From Vanilla planifolia (taxonomy: Eukaryota; Streptophyta; Magnoliopsida; Asparagales; Orchidaceae): a stretch of DNA of 64,000 nt. The notes under the pieces were generated by a model. The model did not search any database, was not told where the DNA came from, and worked only from the letters and a program-made list of their open reading frames with translations. The stretch is taken from contig JAIUJO010000144.1 in the NCBI GenBank assembly GCA_023846275.1, forward strand, positions 929,290-993,289. Reading direction: 5' to 3'. Position 1 is the first letter of the stretch. The number at the start of each line of letters is the position of its first letter. Positions 13,410 to 31,172 of this stretch are shown piece by piece. Both the position numbers and the translations under genes were made by a program.

Positions 13410-14050
13410 TCTTTCTTGTTACAATGATAACATTGTACTGTGGGTGTATTAGATGCTTTGTCTAAGGGTTGGATTCAATGAACTAGTAGTTTTGGTGTTG
13501 CGACGTAGTTTGCTTATAGAGTAGAAGTAATAGAATTTGTGGAAGTAGTGGTATGCATTTTTGGGTAGGTAGTGGTCGAAGGAATCTAACTACTATAGGT
13601 AATTGATATTCTAAATCATAGCCCACTTCATATGCTTTTTCTAAACTAACTATGTTTCCCAAGTATAGGTCAATTGAATAGTCTCTTTGGGCCAAACTCA
13701 AAGTCAAAATAATGCTATTTGATCTAACACCTAAGAATCACATCATAGCATATAATTCTCAAATTTACTAATATATTTGTTGAAAGTCTTTGAATCTTGT
13801 GATAAACATTACCATTTATCCAAAAGTTGACCAAAATAAGAAGTGATTACATTTTTATCTTGTAGGCAAACCTTGGGTTCTTCTTATGATCCGGGTAGTG
13901 CTAGCTTCTCATCAGAAAATTACCTTTTTAATATGTGAACAAATAATCCAGCATGTGACTGGAGCCTAGGTTTTGACAAAATAGTACTTTTTATGCCTAC
14001 TAAGATCATAACATTCAAGAAAATGTTCCATTCTCATTTCCCAAATTCGA
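13410..14050 (-). pseudogene. Gypsy gag pseudogene with zinc knuckle
   Basis: Minus-strand reading contains CYDLSRHKKYYFVK near 14,000 and, in an open frame at 13,707-13,483, LSLAQRDYSIDLYL followed by SLEKAYEVGYDLEYQ. These match the plant gypsy gag pattern F-R-A-G-L-R-x-D-x-R-x-E-L ... T-L-E-x-A-Y-x-x-V-x-D-L-E. Near 13,430 a reading of CYHCNKKEH followed by VTT fits the C-x2-C-x4-H knuckle with its last Cys lost. Gag packages the RNA into virus-like particles. The identification is supported by pol lying downstream on the same strand. Confidence 0.6.
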
Positions 14051-14694
14051 TATACTCTAGAGTCTAAACTATCATCAAATGTTGTTACTCTTATTTTAAT
14101 ATTGCTAGTCTAGTGATCATTATCCCTACCATGTCTACTATCATGGGTATGTGGGGTAGCTTGTCTCCTAGGGAGATATTCAAAGTGGTAAGGTTCATTT
14201 CTAAAACACTTTTTCACTACTTCATAGTCAATTATCATAGACCAACTTAATTTATGTGTTTCACCACATCTATTTTCATTACATGTTCTAATAAATCTAT
14301 GCATGTTACTAAGGTTGCCATTAGTTCTTGTTTGAATTAATTACTCGTAATTACATATTATGTTATTAGGTTAATAGATGATTGTAGTGGTCAAGAATAA
14401 AACATTCTCTATTATTTTATAGACCTAGCTGTCACAAATAATTAGGATTAATTTTTTAAAAATTTTCCAAGATAAAGATAAAGAGAATCAAACAAATCAT
14501 GAAATGTAATAGTAGAAGAACATCTAAATAAATAAATGTTGTAGCATTAGACTTAAAAATAAGATTTATTCATTTATTTTGTAATCTTTTTATATAATTT
14601 TAAATAATTTCTAGCTATTAGAAACTAATGCATAAAATTGAAAAGTGTTGGTTTAATGATAAATTAAAAACTATGTAAATTTCTTATTGTAAAC

Positions 14695-14710
14695 CATTCT
14701 TTGATACAAA
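14695..14710 (-). promoter_or_regulatory. Candidate decayed primer-binding site
   Basis: Just inside the inner end of the 5' LTR the plus strand reads TTCTTTGATACAAA. This resembles the complement of the initiator-Met tRNA site (GCTCTGATACCA on this strand), with about nine of eleven core bases matching. The place is right for a PBS on the minus strand. The sequence is degenerate, so it is offered only as a candidate. Confidence 0.35.
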
Positions 14711-16090
14711 GTTAATATAGTATGATACACTAAAACCTTTTTTTGGGTCATCAATAATCGAAAAGTTATTAGATTCATGTAATACATGCATATACAAGTG
14801 CTATAGGTTGTAATGGAAAAGTTTTGTATCTTTTGACAAGTAAAACCTTTCTTAGAAGCTTAGGACATGCATTCATCATTTACATTAGGAATTTTAACCT
14901 AATGGAAAAGTGATTTTAACAACCAACATCCAGAATACTCAAGTCAATGGTGAAGTGTCAAGGTGAACAAGTGGAGTTTTTAGAATACTAAAGAAGAAAA
15001 ACACATGTTCATTAAGACAAACTCAAATTTTGGTTGACGTGATTGATTTTCAAAAAGTTGAAATTAAGTGATTAAGAGCTTTCTTTGTGATTTGATGCAC
15101 TTCTGAATATTGGATATCATGTTAGGATATCTCTTTTTGAGCCTTTAACTCTCCTTCTTAGGATACCTCTACAATCACATTATTATTTTGAATCTACACA
15201 ACATGCTTCAATTAAACAAGCTTAAAGGAAGTACTTTGTTATTTTATTCAAATTATATTAATTATAATATTGGTAGCATCAAAATTTATAGATATTTCAA
15301 GGCTACAATGATAATTTGTTAGCCTAGGAAATTAAAGCATATTATTGGAATACTATGGAACATATTTTAGAATTCTAAGGAATAGTTTTAAAATTCTAAA
15401 TATCATAAAAAATTATAAAAAAGATATTTTAAATTAAGCTGAAAATTGTGCTTGAAATGAAGCAAAATTAAACTGGCATACGAAGCTTTCAAATTGGCAT
15501 GTGCATTTTGAATGTAAGTTTAATAAGTCGAAAGGAGGTGGCCTACGCGATCAGTGTAGTACAGGGAAGTACACACAGTTACATGTCATGTATAATTTCT
15601 AGGTTAGCACAACCTGATAGGTTGACATGTGTTGTATATTAAGAAATTTTTTGGATTGTAGATCAACACTAGTCTGTGTGTGTTGAAGGATAAATGAGCT
15701 CAAAGAGTTAAGGTGCGTTGAGCAGGCCACATGATTCAACACTAGTTGTGGCAAAGGTGAAATACAACAGCAAGCAGTAGCAAAATGCAAACCAACTCTC
15801 AATTTTAAGGCTTTTTTAAAGTTATTTTTAAATAATTTTTTAGCTAACAGAACTACCATTCTACAGTAAGTATATCTTGGATAGAATTTAAATCTAGAAG
15901 TATTTTGAAAGCAACCAATCCTTCTCCAAATAACGTAAACTAAACTATGAATACAAACAACCTAACAAACTAATTAAAAGGAAATTAAAAAGTGTATAGA
16001 TGAGTCAATTATATTTGGCCCCCACAAATAACTTAAACTAGAATGCTTCTTGGAGGACATGTGTGTTATGCACCAAATGCTAGTATGTCA
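14710..16090 (-). repeat. 5' LTR of the 7.5-16.1 kb gypsy element
   Basis: This is the upstream LTR of the minus-strand gypsy element. It aligns with 7,500-8,531, and its outer half also aligns, inverted, with 21,247-22,020. The upper end at 16,081-16,090 (TAGTATGTCA) corresponds to the TGATGTAG LTR start. A GC-richer stretch at 15,535-15,780 lies in the middle and includes a frame of 86 codons on the minus strand that I regard as chance. Confidence 0.6.
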
Positions 16091-19000
16091 CAACTCTACT
16101 AAGTGATTTTTTAAAGGTTGAAATCCTACCTATTGGATGATTCTAAAGAAAAAACTAAATTCTATAATATTTTCTTCAAAGCAAAAATAATGTTTAATTT
16201 TATTACATATGATGTCTGGCATGATAGAATGTAGATATCAAAAGCTCATGTAGTTTTTAAGCTATGTTGATGATATAAATGATCCCCATTGCGTCCATAA
16301 TAATGTTATACAAGGCTTTATTAGTGTGGCAATGAGAAATGAAAAAAAAATGACATTTTTAAATTTTTGAATTTTTAGATATTGATATATAATTCCACTA
16401 GTGGACGATTATTTGATCATAAGTTATGAATTTTTATTTATATTTATTACGAGTAGTTAACATCTCTTAAAATAATTTAATCAACTTTTTCACCATTATA
16501 AGGCTATGTAAACCATTTCTCAGCCTTCTCTTTTATGAAAAAAAAATTACTACATATTGGAGGTTACAATAGTTATATTTTTGTTACATAAAATGCATTA
16601 TTATTATTATCAAGATAAGTGCGTGTGATGATGAGCATCCGTAAGCTTTTGATGTGTTGATTCGCCTGAATCTCATATGATAACTAGTTACCATTCAGTG
16701 ATTTTGAGTGTCTCATTGATGTATCAGTAGTACCAATTCAATATATAGATTGGAATGAGTCTAATGAATGGAGGTATCCATAGTGACATGATAGATTCCA
16801 TATAAGTTATGCATTAAAATTGTATAATCACACAAAAGAGTACAATAACTTGTCTTGTTCTAAGGAACTATCATATTTTATGGTTAGAGTCATACAACAA
16901 AAAGCTTATGAAAGGATTGATGAAGTGGCAAACCAAGATAATTGTGAAAGTAAACTACAAAAAACTAAGAAAATGTTCCTTAATGGATATGTTTGATTAA
17001 CATATTAGTGTATTATTTAACTAAACAAATATGGCACAAACCATTGGGAATTTAAATAAATTCAAATGGATTGTGCCATGCCACATATTTAGTTAGGACA
17101 ATCTTGCTATGAAGTAAAACAACATGTACTATGCTGTTGGATTTCGTGATTGCACGACATAAGAAAAAAATTATAGTAAACAAATTTTTCTAATCCTTTC
17201 TAATGTATGGTAGTATCAAAATCACCTTGACACAAATATGAAACACAAAAGATAGATCTGATTGATCAGCATCAAGAAACTTTCATTGAAGATGATAGTC
17301 TTGGTGTGAAATGTTATTCTAGTTTAATTATTGAATCATATTGTGTGTGGTAAGCAATTGTTCCCTATTGGAGTAATCCAAATTGAGTAATGAGGCATTA
17401 TTAAAATTTTTTGGACCATTCTAAAATATCTATGTTGGGTAGCCTACTTAGCTTGCAATTGTATTGCTTTGATATAAGATATAATTCAATACCATGATGA
17501 AATCTATAATGGTACATGTTGAAATAGTCAATAAGTGTTACTATATTTGTTTAGTCATTAAATACCACATTAATATGATTGAAAGCCATGATAAAGGAGC
17601 AATGAATCCAAATAAATAAAGGGCTTAATGTATTGCAAAATTAAGTCTGTCGTACATAACTACTGCCATTGCACTAGTCTTTACATAAGGTTGATTGGGA
17701 GGATGTGATGGCCAATGAATGAAGGAGAACTAGATGATGATGATGTATAAACATGTTATGTAACTAAAACTGATGAATAATTACATTAGCTATTAGATGA
17801 AAAGACAGAAATTTTTGAGAAAGAGATGGCTTTTTTCTCATTCTTTGCATATCTTATTCCTAAAAAGAATAAAAAATTTGATAGGTAGGTTCCTAATTCA
17901 TAAACTTAAATTAATATTATAGAAACAATTTTATTGTAATAGTACTTACAATATGTACTTAATTTAGTTTAGCAAAAGTAGTCATAATTGTATGAACCTT
18001 TCTTTCGAATTTTTGCTAGAATCAAGTGCAAGTTTGATAGGGATATCTTGGAATGGGTTTGATTGGTATTACTTTTTGAGCAAAAAAATCATGATCTTTG
18101 AAGAAGAATAGTTGTCTTTTGTTAAAATTGAGAGACTCATTGGTTTCCCTACTATGAAATGAGTCACATGAAATAGGTCCATTCCCTTTTCCAAGAATAT
18201 AATTCACTTGACAAAAGTTATGTGAACCCATAATAGTTTATGAAAATTGATTTATTAATCTAAAATAAAAGATATAAGATAAAATCTAGTGGTTTTCTAA
18301 TATTTTTGTTAACTCCTTTTAGCCCCAAATGCTCAATAATTTCCAAAAGAATAAATACAAGTCAGCATCAATGATTATGAGAATGCATTTCGTACATTCT
18401 ATTATGGAGGCATTAGTTGGATGACTCCCCTTATGATCATTATATGAATATATCAACATCTCTCCTCATCAATCTTAATTAAAGCTTTGAAAACTTTTAG
18501 AATTTGTTATGAATTTAGAACCTCTACATGAATAATATTACAAGTTATTTAAGCCTACTAATTTGTTATTAGATTTCCTTCATTGAATATGTGTTAGAAT
18601 TGAACTACCTTGCAATGAAATTGGTTCATTCTATTTGGTAGGATAAAGATACAGTAAAGGATTCCAATGATTTTATGAATCATTATAGGGATTGATTAAT
18701 TGTTTGGTTTTATAGTGATGTTTCTATAACCCAAATTATCGCATAAGTTTAGAAAAACTTTTATTTTAATGGGTTCAACTTATGATATTTTTTAGATATT
18801 ATGTAAATTAAGAGTGCATTAATAGCTCCAACAAGTGTCTCTAATGACACAAACACAACTTATAGGGCCTTGGTTCCTTCTAATCAATCCATTAGAAATT
18901 GATTTGGCAAAATCAACTACTAGGGGACTCCATTGAACCACTTTTTTATTAATTAATTGATCTCACAAGATAAGGAAGCAATGCAAATTATAACACTTGA
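16091..19000. other. Unassigned AT-rich sequence with one hairpin
   Basis: No gene or named transposon domain was recognised. The frames are short (at most about 70 codons) and without motifs. The only structure that stands out is the inverted repeat at 17,021-17,096. Parts nearer 19,000 may belong to the 3' end of the LINE that follows. Confidence 0.45.
17021..17096. repeat. Near-perfect inverted repeat (76-bp hairpin)
   Basis: The left arm CTAAACAAATATG...GCACAA.CCATT...AATTTA (17,021-17,054) pairs with the right arm ending at 17,096. Of about 34 compared positions 29 pair, with one 6-base bulge (TGGCAT side) in the right arm and a loop of only a few bases. In a window of decayed sequence this is a strikingly intact palindrome. 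It could be the remains of a small foldback element, a short-stem precursor, or chance plus AT bias. Confidence 0.65.
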
Positions 19001-19699
19001 GAATCTATTGAACTTCTTTACATAATTAGACAACATCTGAATATTGCATAAGCATTATGTTGAACTCTAATATGGAAATTATTGGGAATATTTGCTCATT
19101 AAATTGTTTTTAGTATCTATCTTCTCTATGAGAGAGGGTAGAATACTAAACCCTACAATAGCTGTTGAGTTTGTTTGACTACATTTTCACCATTGTAGAA
19201 GCATTTCTTGAATCATGATGTTGGGTTTATTTGTTGCCTGGATTCATTACAAAGGGGTTCCAAAAGATTCGTTTTAGATTCTCAATATGAACAAAAAACC
19301 ATTTGTCTATAAATTGAAATTAAACTTTCCCAAGTGGTCATAAAATGATAATTAATTATTTAGGAGACTCGACTTTAGTATAGTTTAGGAAGGTTGAGAA
19401 TTATGTTAAATTATTTTTTGTGACTTATGTATAAGGTAATTCATTACCTCTAAGCTTCTACCATCCTTAATTGATAGTGAAGTTTTCATCTTGGTGACGG
19501 TCCAGTAATTGTTGCCATCCTTATTTTGTTCCAGGTACTGCACAAAACAAAATGGTGAGAATGATTCTCCTTATTTTATTACAAGTCATTGTGCATATTT
19601 GACAACATTTTTTATTAAGGAAATGGCATATCATGTGTCTAAAATAGGTAATGTTTGAGGTGTAGAACCTCTAAAAAGGCTTTACATTATATGCATACT

Positions 19700-20911
19700 T
19701 GAAATTGTTTAAGTTCTTAACCAATAATCCATACTTTTTATAAGGGAAGCTAATCATGTTCTAGCTAGCCAAATGGTGCTTGCTCACCAAATCACTAAAA
19801 CTCTAAAGGAAACCATTTATCACACTTTCTAAAAAATTGAAAATATTTTTAAAAAGATAAGATATCATTACATTATAGAGTGTTATTAAGCACTTGACTA
19901 AGAAGTACTACCTCCCATTAAGAGTAATTTCTTTTTGCATGTTTTTGTTAATCTTGTTTTCAAAGTGAACCACTTATTTCCTATCTTCAAAATATGTTTT
20001 TTTGAGTTAAGGGATTTGAAGGTAGTATCTTTTCTAGAGCAGGAGCTCCTTGTCGATGTCCACTTGGTTGAGTTTCATGTTTATACATCTAATAAAGAAG
20101 ATCTTTTGTACATTAATCTACAAACTTGATGTGTCCTGGAGATTAGAGAAGAATAACATGATATTTTTGATTGAGTGTTTATCACCACTTAAGAAGAGTA
20201 TAAGACAATCTACAAAGCACAGATAGGACTTTGGTTGACAACCACTTGGAGTGCCCTAGTACATCACTTTACCTGGCATATTTAGATTGTGTAAACATCT
20301 TCTTAATGCTTTAGTAATAATTTCAAGAAGAAATAGGGATACAAGGTTATGCTTTAGCTAATAGGAGAGTCAAATGGAACCATTTCTTTTCTCATTAATG
20401 ATTACTAACAATCAACGTATGTTTCTGATACTCATGACTAGATTAATAAATTAACTATTGAAGTTAAACTTTTGTAGTAGTTGTTTCCAACATGATATAC
20501 TATTGAACAAATTCTTAAAATCTAGCTCGAAATATAGCTATTAGCATTGTTCTTCTCCTTTAAATTATTAAATGGCTCTTATGAAAGTATAATTTCTTAT
20601 GTAGGTAAAATAATTTTAGTGTTTTCCTCTTCCTTAGCAAAAGTTGATTACTCCATTAGATGACGGTGGGTAGGAAACACCATAAGCGAACTACCAACAA
20701 CTAAGTATTTTTTTTAAAAGTTATGCATCCAAATTGTCATAAAGTTTTCAAAAGATGTATTGCAATTAGTGTTTAGAAAGAAACTTGAACTAGTACTACT
20801 ACTTTCTTTAGGAGATGGGCTACCAATAAGAAAATCATTACTAGCATCATAAATTTTATCTTGAAATATGGACCAAAAATGCTTATAAAATAAAACAATA
20901 AACCCATCCAA
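19700..20911 (-). pseudogene. LINE reverse transcriptase pseudogene
   Basis: At 20,911 the minus strand opens with MDGFIVLFYKHFWSIFQDKI, matching the L1 motif G-P-D-G-F-x-x-x-F-F-x-x-x-W-x-x-I. Near 20,365-20,080 come PYFFLEIITKALRRCL, then LCFVDCLILFLSG and KNIMLFFSNLQ. These fit L-S-P-Y-L-F-x-x-x-x-E-x-L ... F-A-D-D-x-L-I-F, with the catalytic F-A-D-D changed to F-V-D-C, so the active site is lost. Near 19,930 KKLLLMGGSTS matches the post-RT motif K-x-L-S-x-G-G-R-x-T. RT copies LINE RNA at the nicked target; this copy is inactive. Confidence 0.66.
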
Positions 20912-21246
20912 TTTATAAAGACATTAAGAATCCATCAAAAAAATATTTTGTTGTATTTTCTCCTTAATAACTAATTGAATTAGTACCATATTACTTTCTA
21001 GTGACTATAAGCATCATAAAGCAAAGGACCTCCCATTCTTCTTAGTAGGGAATAGTAAGATGTCAAGCAATTTAAGACATATTTGGTAATTAAATCCTTC
21101 TTTAGGACCTGCCTTCCACTTTTTGAACTTTAAATATTTATTTATTACCCTTTATTTGCTTATTATTGAACATTGTGTGGAAGACATTTGTGTTTTTGTC
21201 ACCATTTTTAAGCTACATAGCACCTATCTTTCAGCTCTTATACATC

Positions 21247-22020
21247 TAATGCAGTAGAATCTAGTGCATCATGTAGAGGTTAAACTTAGAGATGTACTAC
21301 TTCTATTTGGACTTGGAGCCCTATGAGGATTGGGTACTACACTTCTCCTTAGTCTTAATTATCATTGTCGTCGTACTGTTCAACTACACCCTAAATTATT
21401 ACACATTTTTATTTATTTTTATTAATTCATTAATTTATTTACATATATAGTTTAGTTTAAGTTGTTTAAACAACAACTAAAAAATTTTTAAAGCTTTTCA
21501 TCTTTATATTTAGTATAGACTTTCCCTTCAACCATCTCACAAGTATTTTAGTACAAATGTTTCTTAAAAATTGATTTAAAAAGGGTTAAAAATTTAGTTT
21601 TGGGCTTTTTTGGCTATCATGCACCTCTGACAGCCATCATTACCACCCCATTAGCACTCACTTGTCAACTCGTGCTAATTGTCTTCAATCTTAGTTGACC
21701 ACAAAATAGACCTAAAATGTCAATGCCTCTCTACCTATGCTACTCTTTGAAATTTGAACCCAAAGTGATGCACCGATCCGCCTATGTCGCGCCGTGCACT
21801 ACCCCATTCCCTCACCTTTTGCAATTACTACTGGTCGAAACGCATGTGCCATATTGGGACTTAATTATGATAATTAATTTTGTAGCTTTTTAAGTCAAAT
21901 TTTTAAGTGTTTTTGAAGGTTTTTTGGTATTTATTTTGTAATTTATGTGGCTTTCAAAATTTTAAAATGTCCTCTAAGATTCAAAAAAATATCCCTTAGT
22001 ATTCCTAAATGTCTTCTACA
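21247..22020 (+). repeat. Lone LTR (or LTR fragment) of the 7.5-16.1 kb gypsy family
   Basis: This is the same family as the LTRs at 7,500-8,531 and 14,710-16,090, but in the opposite orientation. Aligned landmarks include the start (TAATGCAGTAG here, TGATGTAGTAG there), the AGAGATGTACTACT string near 21,287 and the AT-rich tail at 21,860-22,020. No internal gypsy sequence adjoins either side. It lies inside a LINE, between the endonuclease-like part and RT. TACATC occurs at both edges (21,241-21,246 and 22,021-22,026), a possible target duplication, though gypsy elements usually make 5 bp and the hexamer may be chance. It seems to lack about 450 bp of the inner end of the longer LTR. Confidence 0.58.
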
Positions 22021-22099
22021 TACATCTCCACCATTTTAATAATCATGGTTAATCCATCCTGTGCTTTCTTATTTCTAAACTCGATAAGTCATCTATAAC

Positions 22100-23000
22100 T
22101 CTTTGAAGTTGTTTACCTTCTCCATAACATGTTATTCTTCTTCTTCAATCCTCAAAAATATATTATCAAATTAAGTTTTACTACTGATAGGAAAATGATC
22201 AGTAATAGAGATTGGTATAACAAGAACTTGTTCATATGTTGAGCCACTATATTAAGAAGGCTTTGGGAAAATAATGATTCAATAGGGTTCTATCCACAAC
22301 AGTAACCTTTATATTTTTGAACCTTAGCAATGGTTTTTTAGTGTTCCATCCATTTAGGGAAGATAATTGGTCTCCACCATCAATCTTAAATCTCCCCAAA
22401 GATTTCTTCTAATAAAAGAGTTCTTACCATAGACAAAAAGGTAACAAATCATTAACGTATCACCAAGTGAAGAAAGTATTCTTAATTTTCAATTTTTAAC
22501 ATTGTAAGTACTAACCAAAACACCTATACATTGTTGGAAATGCTACTTCACGATAGCAAAAATTCAGTCTCCTACAAAGGATGTCCATTTGTCTACCACT
22601 TGCAAAGCATTCCATCAATGCAATTAACTTAATTTTCCATAATCTAAATATATTATTAAGGAATCAAGATACTATAGAACTAAATACACCCATTATGTTG
22701 AATTGTAGGGCATTGTTAATTTCAAACAACAATGTATATGTTTTGAGATTCTTGAAAGCTTCTTTTGGTCATTTTTAAGCAAATCACTCTTTCTAACATT
22801 CCATTTAGTGTTTTTTGACATTGACTTGTCACTATTAACCACTATGAAGCCATTTGAGCCCATCTTAGAAAGCATGAGAGTCTTTGCATATTCCTATATA
22901 TCATTATTTGAGCCTTAGCGAGATTGAATGTCTACTTGTTGTTTAAGCTACATGTCCTTCCTAAGTTCAAATTAGATTGATATTGTTTAGTCTTACTTCA
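22100..23000 (-). pseudogene. Possible LINE endonuclease region
   Basis: On the minus strand, SITDHFPISS near 22,205 resembles the S-D-H-x-P-I block that ends the LINE apurinic-type endonuclease. LFVYGKNSFIRRNLWGDL near 22,435 resembles the V-Y-x-P-x-x-x-x-x-R-x-x-L-W block. The region lies on the correct side of RT for a 5' endonuclease domain once the intervening LTR is removed. The matches are short and the frame is broken, so the call is tentative. Confidence 0.42.
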
Positions 23001-23464
23001 TATTTGCTAATTGAAATTGATGATACTATCATTGAATAGATGACTTATAATCTAATTTTGATTTTTTAATGTGTAGATGCTGTGTGGTTTAGTAGGGTGT
23101 TGATATAGCTTTCTAAATCAAAGGTAGCCAAAGTTTGAAGTTTTAGATTTCTCATTAATTATCTCATCTTCCCATTTTAAATATTTTTTAACTAAGATGT
23201 GTTTCATGGACTTTATAATTACTGCACTTCTTCTTTAACATCTTCCATGAACAAACACATTAGTTACCTAAAAATTACAACTTCACTCAACCAAATTTAT
23301 TAAAATATTTTTGTTTGTTGTCATGAAATACATTACCATGGTTAGGTGTCAACATCAAAAATCAAGTTTGCAAAAGTTTCTAACATCTCTTTGAAGGTCC
23401 TCTTCATCACTTATGTAGACAAAATATATCTAAGCCTTATGATTATCACATAGAAACATAAACA

Positions 23465-28642
<5,178 letters not shown>

Positions 28643-28806
28643 TTTAAAATATGTAATATATTTTGATTCGAGAGCATCTAGCTTGACTATCCTCAGACCA
28701 TGGGAGTGGCTCATAGAGCATGGACAAGGGGGCGGTGGGGTTGGACGAGGCGGAACACGTGCACCTCGGACGGTTGATCACGAAATTCCATCGCGATAGT
28801 GCACAT

Positions 28807-30450
28807 GAAGAAAAATGGTGGTGGCAAAGAGTTAAACTTCACTAGGCACACCTGGGAGATCGTAACACAAAGTTCTTTCGTTCTGCTGCAACTACATGTT
28901 TATGCAGTAACTTCATTGCACACCTGAGGGATGATGCGGGGAATGCACGACAACTGCAGAGAGCATTGGCTCGATCTTATCGACTTTCTTTGAAGCAAAA
29001 TGGCGGGGTGAGAACCGCATGCTCTAAAAGTTGCAATGTGACCCGTAGGTTTGTATTAGCTACGAGCAGGCAAATATGATAGGTCAGAGAGTGACTGAGA
29101 AGGAAGTTGTGAATGCTATTAATGCCATGCATAAAAATAAGGCTTTGAGCATGGATGGAATAACGGTAGAGTGTTAAGGGCTATTGGACCATAACGAAGA
29201 GGGATATCCTTCGGGCAGCACACATTTTCTTTAAGGAGAGGAGAATGCCAATGAGTTGGAAAGACATGCTGACGGTTTTAATTCCCATAACCCAGAGTTT
29301 GCGAACAAGCTAGAGCACTTCAGGCCTGTAAGCCTATGCAATGTCATATATAAAGTCATTGCGAGGATCCATGTGGAGAGGTTAAAGCCGGTGCTGCCTC
29401 ATATTATCTCTAGAGAACAAGGAACTTTTTTTCCTAGGAGGACCATATCAAACATCTTTGTTGCTCAAAAGATGGCCTCGAGGATGCACCATTATAGCAC
29501 CAAGGAGGGGCTGATGGCGATAAAAATTGTCATGGAGTAGGCTTACGACAACGTTAGATGGGATTTTGTGTTATATATGCTTAGAGTGATAGGATTCCCA
29601 TAGTTGTGGTGTGAGTTGGTGCAATCGTACATCATTGGTCCTAGGTTTGGGGTGCTGCTCAATCGCACCCAATTGTCATGGATTGAGGCCAAATGCAGAT
29701 TGCATCAAGGGTGCTTATTATCGCCTTATTTATTCACAATTGTGACAGAATACTTCTCTGCAATTGTTCAAGGCAATGAGGCGAAGGCATTGTTGGGTTT
29801 CAAGTATGGTCATAATGCTCCTCTCGTATCTCATCCATAGTTTCCAGATGATATGATTGTGTATGCCCCTACAAGTGACAAGGATGCAAGCGCAATGTGT
29901 AGGCACTTCAGGCTTTTGGAGAGGTGACGGTACTAAAGGTCAACTACATCAAATCCAGAGTCTTTTGTAGCAAAGCGACGAGAGGGAAGAGAAAGAGGAC
30001 CATTACCAGCATTGGGCATGAATCAAGGTGACAAACTAAAATAGCTGGGTGTTGTTATATCAACGGAGTCACTTAAGAAGGATGATGTTAATTTCATGAT
30101 TCAGAATATAGAGAAGGGGGTGGCTAAGTGGTGTTTGAGGCCCTTGTTGTTAGCTGGGAGAGTTACCATGATTAAGGTTGTTCTTAATACTATCCCGAGC
30201 TATCTAATGAGCCATTGTGCAATACCTAAGGGAACCATTGCTGTTGTTGAGAAAATCATCAAGAAATTGTTGTGGAGTGGTTCAAGGAGCGTGAAAATGA
30301 TGCATTACATTGATTGGGATACAGTCATGCGACCGAAGGATGCAGGTGGCCTTAGGTTACTTGAGCTACATAACTGGCAGCAGGTGCTCCATATAAAGAT
30401 GTGTAGGAGATTACTTAGTCAAGAGAAGAGCTTGTGGACATAAATCATGT
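28807..30450 (+). pseudogene. LINE reverse transcriptase pseudogene
   Basis: The linker motif reads EEKWWWQRVKLH, stop, AHLGDRNTKFFRSAA, the plant LINE G-D-x-N-T-K-F-F block. RT follows: KLEHFRPVSLCNVIYKVIAR (29,310), then MAIKIVME and after one TAG AYDNVRWDF (the first catalytic Asp position appears as Val in IVME), CRLHQGCLLSPYLFTIVTEY (29,693), and FPDDMIVYA at 29,842. The last is the F-A-D-D active-site box with Ala replaced by Pro. The part after RT is open at 30,096-30,443 and shows LLLAGRVTMIKVVLNTIPSY and WDTVMRPKDAGGLRLLEL. Most blocks share one frame with stops at 29,538 and just before 29,604 and 29,841; a shift occurs near 29,930. Confidence 0.85.
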
Positions 30451-30889
30451 GAGGGAAATACGACATAACAACATCTTTAGAGCACCACGTGGGGCATCCC
30501 ATGCATCCAGCTTGTGGCTGGTGCGATGATTACTACGGTGTCAAACTTCGTCTAGAGAATTGGTGAGGGCAAGAGTGTTCAGTTTGTAGAGGATAACTGG
30601 ATCAATTTTCTCTCGATTAACTGCTAGCCCACTTACATAAATATGAATGCTCATTGGCCGACTCTTGTGGGCGAATGTATCATAAAGATTGGAGTGTTGG
30701 ATGAGGAGAAGGTCCGGTCTTGGGCTGGTGATCTATTATTTGAAAGGATTATGCACTTGCCTTGGGCTAATTTGCATAAAGGGGAGATGCTTGTACAAGC
30801 TAATGTTGGCTCAGAGTAGTTTGATAATAGCCATTTCTATAAGAAATTAAAGCTTGATACAAATAGGAGGGATGCAGAGCAGGTTAAGG

Positions 30890-31172
30890 TTGACAGGCAA
30901 CAATCTAAGTGGATATGGAAGCTGAATGTTTTTCCTGTGTTTGCATATTCATGTAAAGGCTCGTGGGGAACTATCTTCCTACAGCAGTGTGGCTTGTGCA
31001 TAGGATGCTGGCTGAAAGTAGCAAGTGTTCATGGGGTTGTGATGAAGTAGAGACACTGCATCATGTATTTTGGGATTGTCCTCATGCACATGAGCTATGG
31101 AATACATGCCATGGATGTGCTGGGAACCTCTTCTATGGCACTCAGTGGGGTGGCATTTCTGTAGCATGTTAA
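30890..31172 (+). pseudogene. LINE zinc-binding region after RT, pseudogene
   Basis: After a degraded stretch (30,450-30,890) the reading WIWKLNVFPV and then an open frame at 30,963-31,172 show NYLPTAVWLVHRMLAESS followed by CSWGCDEVETLHHVFWDCPH. This corresponds to the zinc-binding domain found at the C-terminus of many plant LINE reverse transcriptases (L-P-T ... C-x-x-C-x-x-x-x-E-T-x-x-H-x-x-x-x-C). The Cys-Cys-His-Cys set is present. In plants it lies between RT and the RNase H domain, as here. Confidence 0.75.

Larger units (their letters stand above)
7500..16090 (-). mobile_element. Old Ty3/gypsy LTR retrotransposon, minus strand
   Basis: This is a full-length but heavily decayed gypsy element. 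Translated on the minus strand, it contains in order a gag domain with zinc knuckle (about 14,050-13,410), RT and RNase H (13,100-9,950, present twice) and integrase (about 9,790-9,360). It is bounded by two diverged LTRs in direct orientation (about 14,710-16,090 and 7,500-8,531). RT before INT defines Ty3/gypsy. The residues around integrase (FSKMAYF, cf. FSKMAHFI) and RT (KDGLYGWLIM) are of the type found in plant chromovirus-like and related lineages; I cannot fix the clade. Flanking target duplications are not visible, as expected at this age. The boundaries come from LTR-LTR alignment by eye, good to a few tens of bases. Confidence 0.72.
19000..23000 (-). mobile_element. Decayed LINE (non-LTR retrotransposon), minus strand
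   Basis: This is a LINE ORF2 relic read on the minus strand. From high to low coordinates come a possible endonuclease region (23,000-22,100), a lone LTR fragment inserted at 21,247-22,020, the start of RT (about 20,910), the RT catalytic region (20,370-20,080) and the segment after RT (about 19,940-19,700). The order EN, RT, C-terminal part is the plant L1-type order. It carries numerous stops and shifts, and no intact frame exceeds 65 codons. Outer limits are uncertain. Confidence 0.6.
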
